From contig NC_080727.1 of assembly GCF_019097595.1 (NCBI RefSeq), forward strand, positions 6,267,501 to 6,331,500: 64,000 bases of DNA. The letters are read 5' to 3'. This DNA is from Hemibagrus wyckioides (taxonomy: Eukaryota; Chordata; Actinopteri; Siluriformes; Bagridae). Below, in pieces: positions 24,380 through 49,535 of this stretch (position 1 is the first letter of the stretch; each line of letters begins with the position of its first letter). A program made the translations under genes and the position numbers. Below the pieces are notes generated by a model. It saw nothing but the letters and a program-made list of their open reading frames with translations. It was not told where the DNA came from and ran no database searches.

Positions 24380-25450
24380 AGTGTGAGAGAGAGATAGAGA
24401 TTGCTTTAACGGGTATAATCTCACACACAAACGGCAGCCAAAGCAGAAAGAGGTAAACTGTACAACATGAAGATAAAAGGAAGAGCTGTCCTCATGTCCA
24501 TGACAATCCTCAGTAAACATTAATGACACTTTAAGAGAGCACATTTTTACTGGTGCTCTTCGACAAACGACCATCATTTTTGTTTACACACATTAGCATT
24601 TTGTAAATTATACACTGTTTTGTTTTTTGTACTGTGGATTTTTTTTTTTTGGGGAAGCCAAGTGCATGACAGAGTGTTCATGTAACCACTATGTGGTTGC
24701 ACAGTGTTTAACTGAAGAACCAGAAATCGTTTCCAAATTATATATACACTTATGATACATCTTGATTAGTATCATTTTATTCAATTTTTTTGTTTCAAGC
24801 TTTCCTATTTGATATAGAAGCTTTTATAGTAAAACAATGTGTTGTGAAAGGAACACAGCTCTGACCTGATCTTTTTCTGCAGTCTATAAGACAAATTAAA
24901 CAGTTTCCCCTTTAAAGTGCTTATCATTATGTATGTCTTATGGCTTCAGAGTTAACTGTGATATTTTGTAGCTGATCATGAAGCTTATCACTGCTAAATT
25001 GTCATGTCTGAATAGTTTTTCATTTCTCAGGTGCTAAAATGTAATATAGCAGGGAAATGGAACTACTGTGCTGTACTTCCTGCTATGTTTGTTACTAAAG
25101 TCGACTACAACATGACGAGGTGCGCTGTTAAAGGAAAATAATTAATGATTTTAAAAAAAATTAATTTCTGCTAATAGCACATACTGAAGTGCTTTATTCA
25201 TGTTGTACCACAGCACTTTGCCAATGCAATTATTTTTTTGTTTGTTAAAGAATGATGTCATACTTTTTATTGATTTATAATTGCATTTATGTCCACATTA
25301 CTTACATTCTAGCAGCTATAAACATTTATTCTCCATCAAGCACATGCAGCTGACCATAACTTGCTACAGACCATTTTAACACGTCGATTTTGTGGAATGT
25401 CTGAGAGACAAGCTAGTTTCTAGTCACAGAGTTTTAGCTGGGTGCTCTGT

Positions 25451-25485
<35 letters not shown>

Positions 25486-26574
25486 AAAAGGGTGTCATAT
25501 TACTGAAAATCCAGAAACCATAATCTCTTTTGTCCTGAAGACGTTCCTGAGCTGGAAGACTTTCTTTTAACTGTTACAAAGCACTTACAACCAAGATTCC
25601 TTCCACAAATGTTAAATAAATATCTCCTAAATATAAAAAAAACCCCACCAAATCAATGATTATACATTGTACTTTCTTCAGTTTTTTTTAATGTGTAACA
25701 TCTGCCAAACAGCTGCCTCAATATGGGATGTTATCATAGAGACAATAACATTGAAACCTATTATCTGATCTGTGTTGTTATATGACTATTATGCACTGAC
25801 CAATCAGCTTTGAGAACTCAGAAAATTCCTCAACATCGTCTAACCAAACAGAATGAAGCATTCAGCAGTGCTGTGGTATAATACAATTTAACACATGACC
25901 AAATACTTTATTGTACTGTAGCACAGATAGAAGAAGGTAAGTCTCTTGATTTGTGCTTTCATCATTTATGAAAACATTTCTGGGATTTCATTCTTTCAAA
26001 GTTTTAGATGCGATACATCTCTTGGTTAGGAAACAAAAAAGGTTTCCCTCTCTTCAACGTTAATGGAGGCCTCAGGGAGCATGTGGCATGACGTATTTTT
26101 AAAACGTGTAGGTGCTTGAAAAATGCATTCAATGCATCCATATTTCTTTATATGACAGACTTGTTAAGTGTCATTAAGGAGCTCATTATAATCACCAGGA
26201 AACACCAATCACAAGGTCACCTTACATACAACTGCATACTATAATGATTTTAACTTATTGGGCAAAAAGGAATAAACATGCTTAGACTCTTTTTTCTTTT
26301 TTTTTATAATAAATATTTTCTTTGTAATACCTGGTGACATTTTAAGTTATATGCTGGTCATCTGCTCTCAATATATGATTCAGGAAGAACAAATGACATG
26401 TATTTCTCTGTAAGTGTGTACTGTTTTTGTATGTTTTGTCAACTGAACTTGACAGTGATCGTTTATAAAAAAAAATATTGTCAGCAACTGAGTATCTTAT
26501 GGTTTGTGTTGCTTTGCTTTGACATGATCATGAAGAAGAACATGAGAGCAACAGCACTCATAATTTAAAACATC
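24380..26574. other. Collagen 3' UTR and downstream flank
   Basis: Non-coding sequence after the collagen stop. Candidate polyadenylation signals are ATTAAA near 24894 and AATAAA at 25615-25620; neither can be chosen from sequence alone. A (CT)n tract is at 25452-25482. No gene is seen. Confidence 0.5.
25452..25482. repeat. (CT)n microsatellite
   Basis: Perfect CT dinucleotide run in the collagen 3' flank. Confidence 0.95.
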
Positions 26575-26830
26575 TGCTTGGTGGGTTTCCTCTGGGTGCT
26601 CCGGTTTCCTCCCACAGTCCAAAGACATGCTTCTAGGCTGATTGGAGTCTTTAAATTGCCTGTAATGTGTGATTGCGTGAGTGAATGAGTGTGTGTGTGT
26701 GCACTGTGATGGATTGGCACTCCGTCCAGGGTGTGTCGTGCCTTGATGCCCAATGACGCCTGAGATAGGCACAGGCTCCCCGTGACCCGAGGATAGTTTG
26801 GATAAGCGATAAAGACAATGAAATAAAAAT
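26575..26830 (+). mobile_element. tRNA-derived SINE, body fragment
   Basis: It contains the recurring fish retroposon body: GGTTTCCTCCCACAGTCCAA, then GATGGATTGGCACTCCGTCC, then a GAGATAGGCACAGGCTCC-like segment, and an AATGAAATAA tail. The same body occurs at 35190, 45362 and 57469. The tRNA-like head is missing, as in a 5'-truncated insertion. Confidence 0.7.
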
Positions 26831-26972
26831 GAAATGGAAAAATGGGTGAAAATCATTTACCTAAGAAATACTGCTGTAATCTTGAAGACTCATTCAGGGA
26901 TGGGGGCTCAAATGATAATATATACTGAAGCTTTTTAACACACTTACTGTTTGATTTTGTATCATACAGCTG

Positions 26973-27765
26973 TACACTATATTGCCAAAAGTTTTGGGAC
27001 ACCCCTCCATATCATTGAATTCAGGGGTTGGGCTCGGCCCCTTAGTTCCAGTAAAAGGAACTCTTAATGCTTCAGCATACCAAGACATTTTGGACAATTT
27101 CATGCTCCCAACTTTATTGGAACAGTTTGGGGATGACCCCTTCCTGTTCCAACATGACTGCATACCAGAGCACAAAGCAAGCGCCATAAAGACATGGATG
27201 AGTGTGGTTTGGGAGGAACTTCACAGAGTCCTGACCTCAACCTGATAGAACACCTTTGGGATGAATTAGAGCGGAAACTGCGAGCCCGTCCTTCACGTCC
27301 AACATCAGTGCCTGACCTCACAAATGTGCTTCTAGAGGAATGGTCAAAAATTCCTCCATAAACAAAAATCCATAAACACACTCCTAAACCTTATGGAAAG
27401 CCTTCCCAAAAGAGTTGAAGCTGTTAGAGCTGCAAAGGGAGGGCCAACTCCATATTACATGCATGTGCATGTAAAGGCAGACGTCCCAGTTTTGGCCTGG
27501 CTCACAGTCTCCGCTCTAATTCATCCAAAAGGTGTTCTATCAGGTTGAGGTCAGGACTCTGTGCAGGACAGTCAAGTTCCTCCACACCAAACTCACTCAT
27601 CCATGTCTCAAACTGTTACCACAAAGTTTGGAGCATGAAATTGTCCAAAATGTCTTGGTATGCTGAATCATTAAGAGTTCCTTTCACTGGAACTAAGGGG
27701 CCGAGCCCAACCCCTGAATTCAATGATATGGAGGGGTGTCCCAAAACTTTTGGCAATATAGTGTA
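26973..27765. mobile_element. Fold-back Tc1-like element (head-to-head transposase C-terminal fragments)
   Basis: The 793-bp element starts TACACTATATTGCCAAAAGT and ends with its inverse. Beyond the short termini, the left arm (about 26973-27285) and right arm (about 27499-27765) are long inverted repeats of one another. Each encodes, outward to inward, the C-terminal DDE region of a Tc1-like transposase (SAYQDILDNFMLPTL, FQHDC, IEHLWDELE-type motif). The right arm lacks about 60 bp present in the left (from the DDPFLFQHD region). The left arm lacks about a dozen bases present in the right. A spacer of about 210 bp separates them. Confidence 0.8.
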
Positions 27766-28020
27766 GTTTGCTGTGGAGGATCTCCAGTAGCCTATACAGA
27801 GCCCTGCCCTCAACCCTCACTGAATACTTCTTGGATGAACCGGAAATGTAGTTTATGAGCTTGGTCTCCTCAACCATCATTAGTGCTTAACCTGACAAAT
27901 GCTTGGTCGAATAAAAGGGTACATATTTCCACAAATACACTCCAAAACCTTACCAAAAGAGTGGAGACTATTACAGCTGTAAAAGGAGAGACCAACTCCA
28001 TATTAATGTCCATGGTGGGT
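27766..28020 (+). mobile_element. Degraded Tc1-like transposase tail
   Basis: Directly after the fold-back element, sequence resembling the same transposase 3' end follows: a CAGAGCCCTGCCCTCAACCC-like stretch, then ACCTTACCAAAAGAGTGGAG and AGACCAACTCCATATTAATG. It is more diverged and lacks a clear terminus. Confidence 0.4.
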
Positions 28021-28080
28021 GTTCACCAGGCTCAGATAAGTGCTATGGTCAGATCTTTTATCAAACTTGTAGCGTATTTT

Positions 28081-28290
28081 AGGGGCGGGCTCACAGATTT
28101 GACGTTGCCCCCCGCATGATCACGTGACACGACGAGGAAGCTGTCGCGTAAACACTGTGTTGTTAGACATACCAGTTGGCTAAAAAAAAAAAAAGAACAC
28201 GAAGCTTCAGCATTATAATTATTATAATTGATATTATTATAGCCAAGGCGTCAAATAAGAGATGCTGATTAGCTTGCTTGCTAGGTGCTG
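28081..28290 (+). promoter_or_regulatory. Putative man1b1 promoter (GC box and CACGTG E-box)
   Basis: The start of a locally GC/CpG-richer stretch holds AGGGGCGGG (28081-28089, Sp1-like) and TCACGTGA (28120-28127). The latter is a palindromic E-box of the USF/MITF/TFE type. No TATA box is evident. It lies about 280 bp upstream of a good splice donor (28405) that could end a noncoding first exon. The assignment to man1b1 rests on position and strand. Confidence 0.45.
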
Positions 28291-28404
28291 CTGCTAGCTT
28301 CATGGCTAGTACACCAGTAGGAAGCAGAATGAAGTGGATGAGAGAAAGCTAACGCTGCTTCAGTCACCGCGTCGCTTCAGGCTTGGCTCTCTGGGTCTGT
28401 GGAG
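28290..28404 (+). other. man1b1: Putative noncoding first exon of man1b1
   Basis: A donor GGAG/GTAAAC at 28404/28405 lies in promoter-like sequence. The first coding exon of man1b1 has its own acceptor (TTTTTTCCTAG, exon from 30242) ahead of the ATG, so an upstream noncoding exon is required. This is the best candidate seen. The 5' limit is a guess. Confidence 0.4.
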
Positions 28405-28709
28405 GTAAACACACTCAAGGCATCTGTTTAACTCCAGGTGTGTATCCTGTAGCTCTCCAGGTGAAGGCAGATGTTGTTTGCATGCGTAACGTTATCTGAG
28501 CATCACACACACACACACGTCTGGGTTTTTCTTCTGTTTTGACCGTGATGAAATATTCGGTACGATTTTCTCTGACATAATCTTTCATTTCCACTGTTAT
28601 GCCATGCCATGCCATATAATTACTCAGTAACAGCATCCCATTTAATTTATTCCACGTCACTGCCGAATTCTCTCTTCTGATTGGTCATTTCTTCATGTCT
28701 AGTCATTTA

Positions 28710-29215
28710 TACACCAGCCAGGCATAACATGATGACCACCTGCCTAATATTTGTGTTTGTCCCCCTTTTGCTGCTACAACAGCCATGTAATGTATATTCT
28801 GATAACTTTCTATCAGAACCAGCATTAACTTCTTCAGCAATTTGAGCAACAGTAGCTCGTCTGTGCATCGATGAGCCTTGGCCGCCCATGACCCTGTCGC
28901 CGGTTCACCACTGTTCCTTCCTTGGACCACTTTTGATAGATACTGACCACTGCAGAACGGGAACACCTCCACAAGAGCTGCAGTTTTGGAGATGCTCTGA
29001 TCCAGTCGTCTAGCCAACACAATTTGGCCCTGGTCAGACTCTCTCAAATCCTTACACTTGCCCATTTTTCCTGCTTCTAACACATCAACTCTGAGGACAA
29101 AATGTTCACCTGCTGCCTAATATATCCCACCCACTAACAGGGGCCATGATGAGGAGATAATCAGTGTTATTCACTTCACCTGTCAGTGCTCATAATGTTA
29201 TGGCTGATCAGTGTA
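28710..29215 (-). mobile_element. Tc1-derived element, copy C
   Basis: Inverted ends TACACCAGCCAGGCATAACA and ...GGCTGATCAGTGTA bound 506 bp. The transposase sense is on the minus strand, with HTH segments in shifted frames. It lies 98 bp from copy D in opposite orientation, within the presumed first intron of man1b1. Confidence 0.88.
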
Positions 29216-29313
29216 TAGCTAGCTAGTAAAGAAAGTTTTTATAATAAAAATAATATAGAAAACTGAACTGATTTCAAACTTGCAAAACTCAGCATTTCAA
29301 ATGTGCAAAAATG

Positions 29314-29786
29314 TAAGTGGGTGGGATATATTAGGCAGGAAGTGAACATTTTGTCCTCAGAGTTGATGTGTTAGAAGCAGGAAAAATGGGCAAGCGTAAG
29401 GATTTGAGCGAGTTTGACTAAGGGCAAAATTGTAATGGCCAGACTGGATCAGAGCATCTCCAAAACTGCAGGTCTTGTGGGGTGTTCCCGGTCTGCAGTG
29501 GTCAGTATCTATCAAAAGTGGTCCAAGGAAAGAACAGTGGTGAACCGGCGACAGGGTCATGTACAGCCAAGACTCATTGATGCACGTGGGGAATGAAGGC
29601 TGGCCCGTGTGATCTGATCCAACAGACGAGCTACTGTTGATCAAATTGCTGAAGAAGTTAATGCTGGTTCTGATAGAAAGGTGTCGGAATACACAGTGCA
29701 TGACGGGTCAGGGTTGTTTTGGCAGCAAAAGGTGGACCAACACAATATTAGGCAGGTGGTCATAGTGTTATGCCTGGTCAGTTGTA
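29314..29786 (+). mobile_element. Tc1-derived element, copy D (5' end missing)
   Basis: Begins abruptly at GTAAGTGGGTGGGATATATT, so the left terminus is absent. It ends in the GGTCATAGTGTTATGCCTGG right terminus. It encodes the HTH region ([20 protein letters not shown]) with a frame break. It forms a long inverted pair with copy C. Confidence 0.85.
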
Positions 29787-30280
29787 TATGTCTACACAAT
29801 ACCATTAATTTCAAACTATTATCTTTCCCTGGAATATTATTCCATATTTTGAAGACTTTCAAAAATATTATTATTATTATAAGTATTATAATTTGCAGCA
29901 ATCTTGAACACATAAATCTTGAATTCATTTCCTCTGCATGCTTTCCTTCTTTCCTGCACTCTTGGATAATTGTCACTTGCTGAAGCTTATGTTGTTTCCT
30001 CAGCACTCGTTTCTTGTTTATGTACATTGTGACAAATATTGTGATATTTTTACTCCTTGCTTAAATGATATCAATCTACAGTATTTAGAAGTAATGCATT
30101 TTCCATCTCAGTGCTGGTATTAAATCTAATCAACAGATTTGTTTTTCATTAACTGGAACATTGTCTTGTTGCAAGGTGAACAACAGTATAAAATTAATTT
30201 CTTACCTGTTTATATCACCTGTCTGCTTTTTTTTTTCCTAGCTTGGTGTCTGAGACCGTGAGGATTGTTCAGGAGGAGAA

Positions 30281-43315
<13,035 letters not shown>

Positions 43316-45074
43316 CCTACACTGGAGCTGTAGAGGCTTCTATATGCTCTGAGAATCCTCCAGAGCTCTTCATCTGGATCAGAGAGCAAGTGGAGCTTCA
43401 GAGCAGAACTTAACAGTCTTGCATTCGCTAACAAACATTATCGAGTAGCCTGAACTGTGGCAGCGAAGGATCGCACTGAAAGAAAGAAATGGTTCATCCT
43501 GGCAAATTAAAGGCTGTTAAATCATTTGTCTCCATCCACACATGCGCTGTTAGAGATAAAACCCTGGTATAATTAGGTTATTGCTGCTTTTTGTCATCCT
43601 CATTTTGGATTACATGCATAAGACAGCTCAGATTCCATTGCTGTAAAAATGGCAAGCGTTTTTCATGCAAAATGAAGTATCTCTTGTTTTTTTTTTTTTT
43701 ATCTTCTAGTGCACGTGAGGTTTTAGCCGTTCGTCTTGTTGACGTGACAAGCTCTTACACAGGGGACCCACAAACGCATTTCTGCGTGTTACATTTATGA
43801 GATACAGGATGCATTTAGGACCACGTTGAACAGTGAGCCGTTTGTTTTTAAGAGTTATATTTTATTTGATGGCTCTAAGGCCTGGGAGATTTTATTTGTT
43901 TCTGTTCACTTCATCTGACAGCTTTAGCACTTTAGTAAAAGCCCATGACTTGATTTAGTAGCGTTCCCTCCGGAGCCTCTCGAGCTGCGGCACTGTTTTG
44001 TGATCCGCATCTTCTTCTCCAGCTGTGAGACAAAATTCCAGCTAGACTTTTGATTCGTGACAAAAAAAAAGACCCTTTTTTAAAAAATGATTTAAAGGAG
44101 TTGTTTGTAATTTTGGATGCTTCTGCTGCCTGTGAGGTGAATTGCAATGAAAACACTGAGAAGCTACCTAAAGCTTGATGTAAATTTCAGGGGTGTTTTT
44201 TTTCCCTTTATCTCGGGACTACACACGCCCGGAGTCTGAAAAAATACTTTCAGCTCCTCCCTGAAACGCATTATATATACATTTGCTTTGAGAAGAATGT
44301 ACAGATGAGTTTGCTGGATGGAATAAAAGATTAAAGCATCACTCTAAATAACCTTCATCACACTATGAATATTTTATGCCACTTTAGGTCACATGTTAAT
44401 TATTCAGATTAATACGCAAGGGTGGATTTTCCCTTCAGCGGATGTAAAGAAGATGTGATCGAGTTATATACACTGTACTTGAAGACTATTTTTGGCAGCA
44501 TTACCTTACCCTGAATCTCTGTATGTCTCTGCCGTGTCATATCCATATCATGCTGCAAGTTGTTTTGTTTTATTTTTATTTTTTTTACTAAAACGAAATG
44601 GAAACGTGGCCGCACAAAGAAAAGCACGTCCGCTAATTAAACTTAAGTAGCGTGGGTGGCCCCTAGAGTTATTTATCAGCTGGCATCTCGTGAATTTGTG
44701 TTAACTTTTACCTCGACGTGAGGAGAAATGAATCACATCCTTCCTGATTCAAGTTCCGTGGCTTCTTCCTTCTTGCTTAGAAGTAAAAGAAAGGAAGAGG
44801 ATTTCTTTAACAGTGTTAGTTTATACTGTATTTAGTGGAATTTCACCAACTGAGTTAAACAGAGAGTGTATACTAACAGAGATAGCTGCTGGAGAAATTC
44901 CACGTGGTCAATCCTCCTAGTACATGTCACCTCCTGCTTAGCTATAATCCCTTTCTATGAGTCCTGACGCATCTATGGAGAAATATAAATCGACTCTCAA
45001 GTGGTCGAGTTGAGCTGCTGTGTTGTGCAGATTTCAGGTCCAGAAAATTGCATACAGATTAGTTAGGTCTGTTT

Positions 45075-45075
<1 letters not shown>
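43316..45075. other. man1b1 3' UTR and flank
   Basis: Noncoding sequence following the man1b1 stop. No other gene seen; open frames here are short and without recognisable domains. Confidence 0.5.
44322..44327 (+). terminator. Candidate man1b1 polyadenylation signal AATAAA
   Basis: First clear AATAAA on the plus strand after the man1b1 stop, about 1 kb downstream. The actual 3' end is not visible from sequence. Confidence 0.35.

Positions 45076-45169
<94 letters not shown>
45076..45169. repeat. (TA)n microsatellite, about 46 units
   Basis: Nearly perfect TA run with one CA interruption near 45089. Confidence 0.95.
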
Positions 45170-45171
<2 letters not shown>

Positions 45172-45361
45172 CAGTATTGTTTCTAAAAATAATGGTGGTC
45201 AAAGCAGGGTCCAGGAAAGATAGCAAGAGGTCTGTGTTGTTTTCAAGTTATTTATTGAGGTGTTTTTATTTATTTAATAATCTGTTTGGCTGGTCACATA
45301 AAATGAATGGACTTGATCCAAAAACGAGTCAAATTTAGGAACATGAAGCTCCCTGACCTTG

Positions 45362-45455
45362 AAATAGACTGGCATTCTGTCCACTCTGCCTTGTGCCCCA
45401 AGTCTCCTGGGATAGGCGCCTCTAGTAGGATAAGAGATGTAGAGAATGAAAGAAT
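45362..45455 (+). mobile_element. SINE 3' body fragment
   Basis: ATAGACTGGCATTCTGTCCA, then CTGCCTTGTGCCCCAAGTC, then CTGGGATAGGCGCC match the 3' part of the SINE body at 26575 and 57469. Confidence 0.55.
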
Positions 45456-46714
45456 AAATGGTAAATAAGGAAAATATTATTTTCTGCATTTAAATAATGC
45501 TTGTAATATAAATCTGTCCCGAAGGGTCCTGTAAATATTTTTATTTTCTCTTTTTTAATAAACAACCCTAAAACTGCACTTTTTAAATCAAGAGACTGCT
45601 TTAACCTTTAACTCAGGACAGATTTATTTTATGGACATCATTTAAATGTACATAATTATTTATTTATAATTGGCCATTATGTTATCAACTCATTATAATA
45701 TTATAATAATATATAGGAAGTTTATTGGCGCCTTAGAGCATTTTATTCCAGCGCTTAGAGCAGATTTTTATTAAACCTGTCACTAGATTTATTGTTATTA
45801 TGTAAAATTCTCATTACTGAGTTCTTGAGTCTTGGATTAAATCCATTCAGTTCTAGTGACCAGACTAATAAATCAATTTTTTTATTTATTTTTTTTTAAA
45901 TCTTTGTGAACTTTGGCCTTAAACCACTCAACTAATGAGTACTTTACTCACCCGTAAGCACGGCTGTTTCGATAATTTATTCATCGACGCTAACTCGCAC
46001 TAAATCGAAGTCACTACTTAACTACTTGGCAATGATATTTATAAGTACCGTTTGTTTTGATCATATTTTTCTTCGCATATGCGGCAAGGTTTGCCAAAAA
46101 TTTGGGTCAATATAAAAAAAAAAGAAAGAAAAAAAAGATTTGAGATACAGGCGTTTAACCTGCAGTCGTTTTCATTTGCAGTGTTTGAGAGCTAATTCTG
46201 GCTCGTGTCACGCCTTGCTTTTTACACCCTGTCATTTTAGAGGCTTATCTGTGATAGGTTACCACATGCTCTGAACCTCCTAAAGCGCTCAGCTTATGCG
46301 TAGATAAGCTTTTAGCAAAATAGCAAATTTCCTCGCATTGTAATTTAGTGCAGGAATGACTGACAGCTTCGTTTTGCCTGCTTGCTCGCAGCGTGGTGAA
46401 AACCTCCGGATTGTTTTCATGCCTTTCGGATCCTGAAACGAGTGTGATAAAGAATGCAGGGTCTGCTCGACTCGTTGTCCTTGCCAGGTTCTCACAGGTC
46501 CTGTTTGTTTTGCTAGCATGCGCACTTAATGCAGGAGCTGTGAAAGATGTCTCAGGACCGAGATGCTTCTTTTTGTAACGACGTGTGTATTCTCATGTGT
46601 GTGTGTTGGGTTCTAAAAATGTGTCTCATTATTTATTATGAGTCTTTTACATTACCATAAACAACCAGTGAAGGACAGCCATGAAAAAGGATTGCATATA
46701 TATATATATATATA
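45456..46714. other. Intergenic, nothing recognised
   Basis: AT-rich sequence with homopolymer tracts and a short (TA)n at 46696-46714. No coding signal. Confidence 0.4.
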
Positions 46715-47132
46715 TACTTACCAGCCACATTATTAGGAACACCTCCTTATTCATCCTGGTCGTGTTTTTAAGCAAATTGGTAGAAAAAGACCCCAGGTGA
46801 AGTTTTTCCCCCATCTTCAAATGATCTTGTGCCCACTCAGATTCTTGTTCTTGGCTGGCAGGAGTGAGAACCAATATCGTCTATTGGAGATGAAGCATTT
46901 TGCGGTTGTAAAGAGTGATTGTCTTTACTTCAATTTGTTTCTGTAGCCTTCCTGTTAGCTCAGATTAATCTAACCATTTTCTGCTGTCCTACCAAATCAG
47001 CAAGGTGTTTCCATCTGCTGTGAAATATATATTTTCTGTCTGTGTTAGTTCCAGGAGTTCAGCAACCACATGATTGAATAATTATGAATGAGCAGGTGTG
47101 TAGGTGTTGTGTTCCTAATAAAGTGGCAGTAA
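46715..47132. mobile_element. MITE with TTATTAGGAACAC ends
   Basis: Left end TTACCAGCCACATTATTAGG followed by AACACC; right end the inverse, GTGTTCCTAATAAAGTGGCAG. The 418-bp interior has no coding capacity. This terminus type is widespread in fish genomes. I cannot assign its superfamily from this copy. Confidence 0.65.
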
Positions 47133-48057
47133 ATAATAAACAAACAAATCCCTCCTTGTGCTGTTTTGGGCTGCTTTATGTGTTTATCTGTCATCAGATA
47201 TGTTTTCCTACCATTATCTGAACCTCTGTATTACATTCTGTAAATAAAATTCGTAAGAATCCTGAACTTGTTTGAATTTGTGAAATAAAAAGGTTTGAGT
47301 GCATGCGCTGTTAACGTGTTTTGGCCTAAAAACTGATATTATCACACAATGACTGATGTTTATAAAATTCATCAGCATATTTTTAGATTTTCTAGGACCG
47401 TTATCATTATCGCTAACGGCCATAGCGTCGCTATAGTGAATGTAGAATTAACTCAATCCTTATTTCTAAGTAAATAACTATTCATCTATTTATTTAGCTT
47501 TAACATCCACGAAACATCTTTACCTCTGCCTGTGATTAAACACTGGAGACTCCTTCCAGCGATGTTTAAATAAATATCTCTTTACATAAAAATTCATCAT
47601 GTAAACAAGTGCATACATTAAAAATTCATTATGTCCACTGTCTTTCTATACAAATCCCTGTGTTAGCTGTTACTATAGAAACGATGTATTTGAACAAGCG
47701 CCTTAATATAAGCTTGTGATTTGAAGTGTAATAATAACAAATAATGTTAGTTTGGTTTCAGGGATTTCTGGAGACTGTGCAAGCAAACTAATATAACAAA
47801 GTGCTTTATATCTGTAAGGATTGCTTGTACAGTACATGATGATAGTTAAGTGCTGCTCTAGTTATATTTGAAGCAGTGGTTTATTTCTATTCGTACTGTC
47901 TCTGCTAGAGGATGTTTCCCATTTTTTTTTAGAAGAAGAAGTCTAACATACATGTACAGTACAGTGGAGTTCTTTTCTTCGTATATATCACAGCTGAGGA
48001 AGTTGGGGTCAGAGCAGAGCGTAATGATATAGCGCCCCTGGAGCACAGCTGGGGGCC
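47133..48057. other. Intergenic, nothing recognised
   Basis: AT-rich, without coding signal or named repeat. Confidence 0.4.
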
Positions 48058-48385
48058 AAAGATGGTGCTGCGGCTTGAATCCTGACCTTCCAATCAACCA
48101 CTGCCCCTTGTGGTGCTGGAGAAAGGTATAGAACATTAACATTAAATATAATCAAGGCACAAATACAAATAGGAATAATTATGGTACTGGCAATTAGGCA
48201 AGTACCCAATGGCAGTGCTGAGGCTTGAACCCTGACCGTCCAATCAATCACTTGAGCCACAACTGCCCCTTATGGTGCTGGAGAAAGGTGTAGAACATTA
48301 GTATTAAATATAATCAAGATAAAAATACAAATAGGAATTTTTATGGTGCTGGAGAAAGATGTAGAACATTAAATGTAATCAGCTA
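48058..48385. repeat. Tandem duplication, about 162-bp period
   Basis: TGGTGCTGGAGAAAGGT...GAACATTA recurs at 48111, 48273 and (shortened) 48344, and GCTTGAA-CCTGACC-TCCAATCAA recurs ahead of the first two. The first two units are therefore about 162 bp apart and the third is truncated. Units differ by scattered substitutions. Confidence 0.75.
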
Positions 48386-49219
48386 GAAAAAGCAAGGTAT
48401 GAATGATGTGTACTGAGTTAACACAGCTGCAGTATCATGACAGCTAATTCTCTGACGGAAAACTGCCATAGCATGTTTATAACATGATTGTGTCAGCTGT
48501 GGGTCAGGATATTGGTTTAAACCACTGGTTTCTGCAGGAACATAGAATTGAGGCAGTTTGCTGAACAGAATTGGGCCTTGGAGCTTTTACAGACCTTCAG
48601 CTCAAGCAATTTCCTGCTTGGCTACAAGCTGAGACGAGTGCAGACCCTGCTGACCCTGCTGCTTCTTCAGAGCTGAATGCGTACATAATTACCTGCTTTT
48701 ATCATGCCTGTTTACAGCCCAATTTAAGTGTCACAGAAAGTTGAAACCAGCATGGTTTGTAGGCTTGCGAGTTTCTCAGGCTGTTGATGCCGACGCCGTT
48801 TTGACTAGCAAAGTGTGTTATTTCTAACCCAGAAATGCTTCAGATTAAAGATCCCTACGGTGGTTTAAATGCCCTAATGATAATGACTAAATTTCACGCC
48901 GCTATTAAGACTCCATTACAACGCGTATGCAAGTGTGACATGAGTGTATTATCTACGTAGTTATCCAAAGCCGTGGTTCAGGACTTTCTGATTATATGAA
49001 TGTGTATGAGTGTGTATCTGCAGACTCTGTAAGATCCCAGCTGTGCTTGGAGCCAAATACAGCTGCCGTTACAACATACCCTTAGGCTGTATTTGAGCCC
49101 ATGGCAAAGGATTTTGAATTTCTGAAAAATCCTTTTCAGATGTCACTGGGGAGAAAAGTGAAAGTGGAAAAAACTTGCCTACAAAGATAAAAAACAGACC
49201 AACCCTGACTTACCACCGC
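48386..49219. other. Intergenic, nothing recognised
   Basis: No coding signal or named repeat seen. Confidence 0.4.
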
Positions 49220-49535
49220 ACCATGCTCTCTCCAATCTTCTAGCATTGCTCGACTGGTCCCGTAATCTCTCAGTGTGCAAAGAAGGTACTCTTCTCAATT
49301 CTGGCAACGTGGTGGTTAAATGAACTTCCCCTGGATATCAAAACTGCTGAGTCACTGGCAGTCTTCAAACCACTGCTCTAGACCTTGCAGTATTTCCTCC
49401 CAACAGAGTTTTTTAGACTGACGGTATTCTTAATCCGTGACCTAATATCGATGTATTCATTGACAGAGACTTTAAAGTACTTCTGTAAGTCGCTCTGGAT
49501 GAAACCGTCTGCCAAATGCTGTACATGTAAATGAA
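49220..49535 (+). mobile_element. LINE2-like retroposon 3' fragment
   Basis: Contains CTAGCATTGCTCGACTGGTC, GAACTTCCCCTGGATATC and the 3' tail TAAGTCGCTCTGGATGAAAC...TCTGCCAAATG, which the SINE at 36605 shares. Sequence of this kind is the 3' end of an abundant fish non-LTR element; the LINE2 label is from memory of the motif. Confidence 0.5.

Noticed and set aside
24204..24577. Open frames on both strands around the collagen stop
   Set aside because: Shadow frames of the last collagen exon and its 3' UTR.
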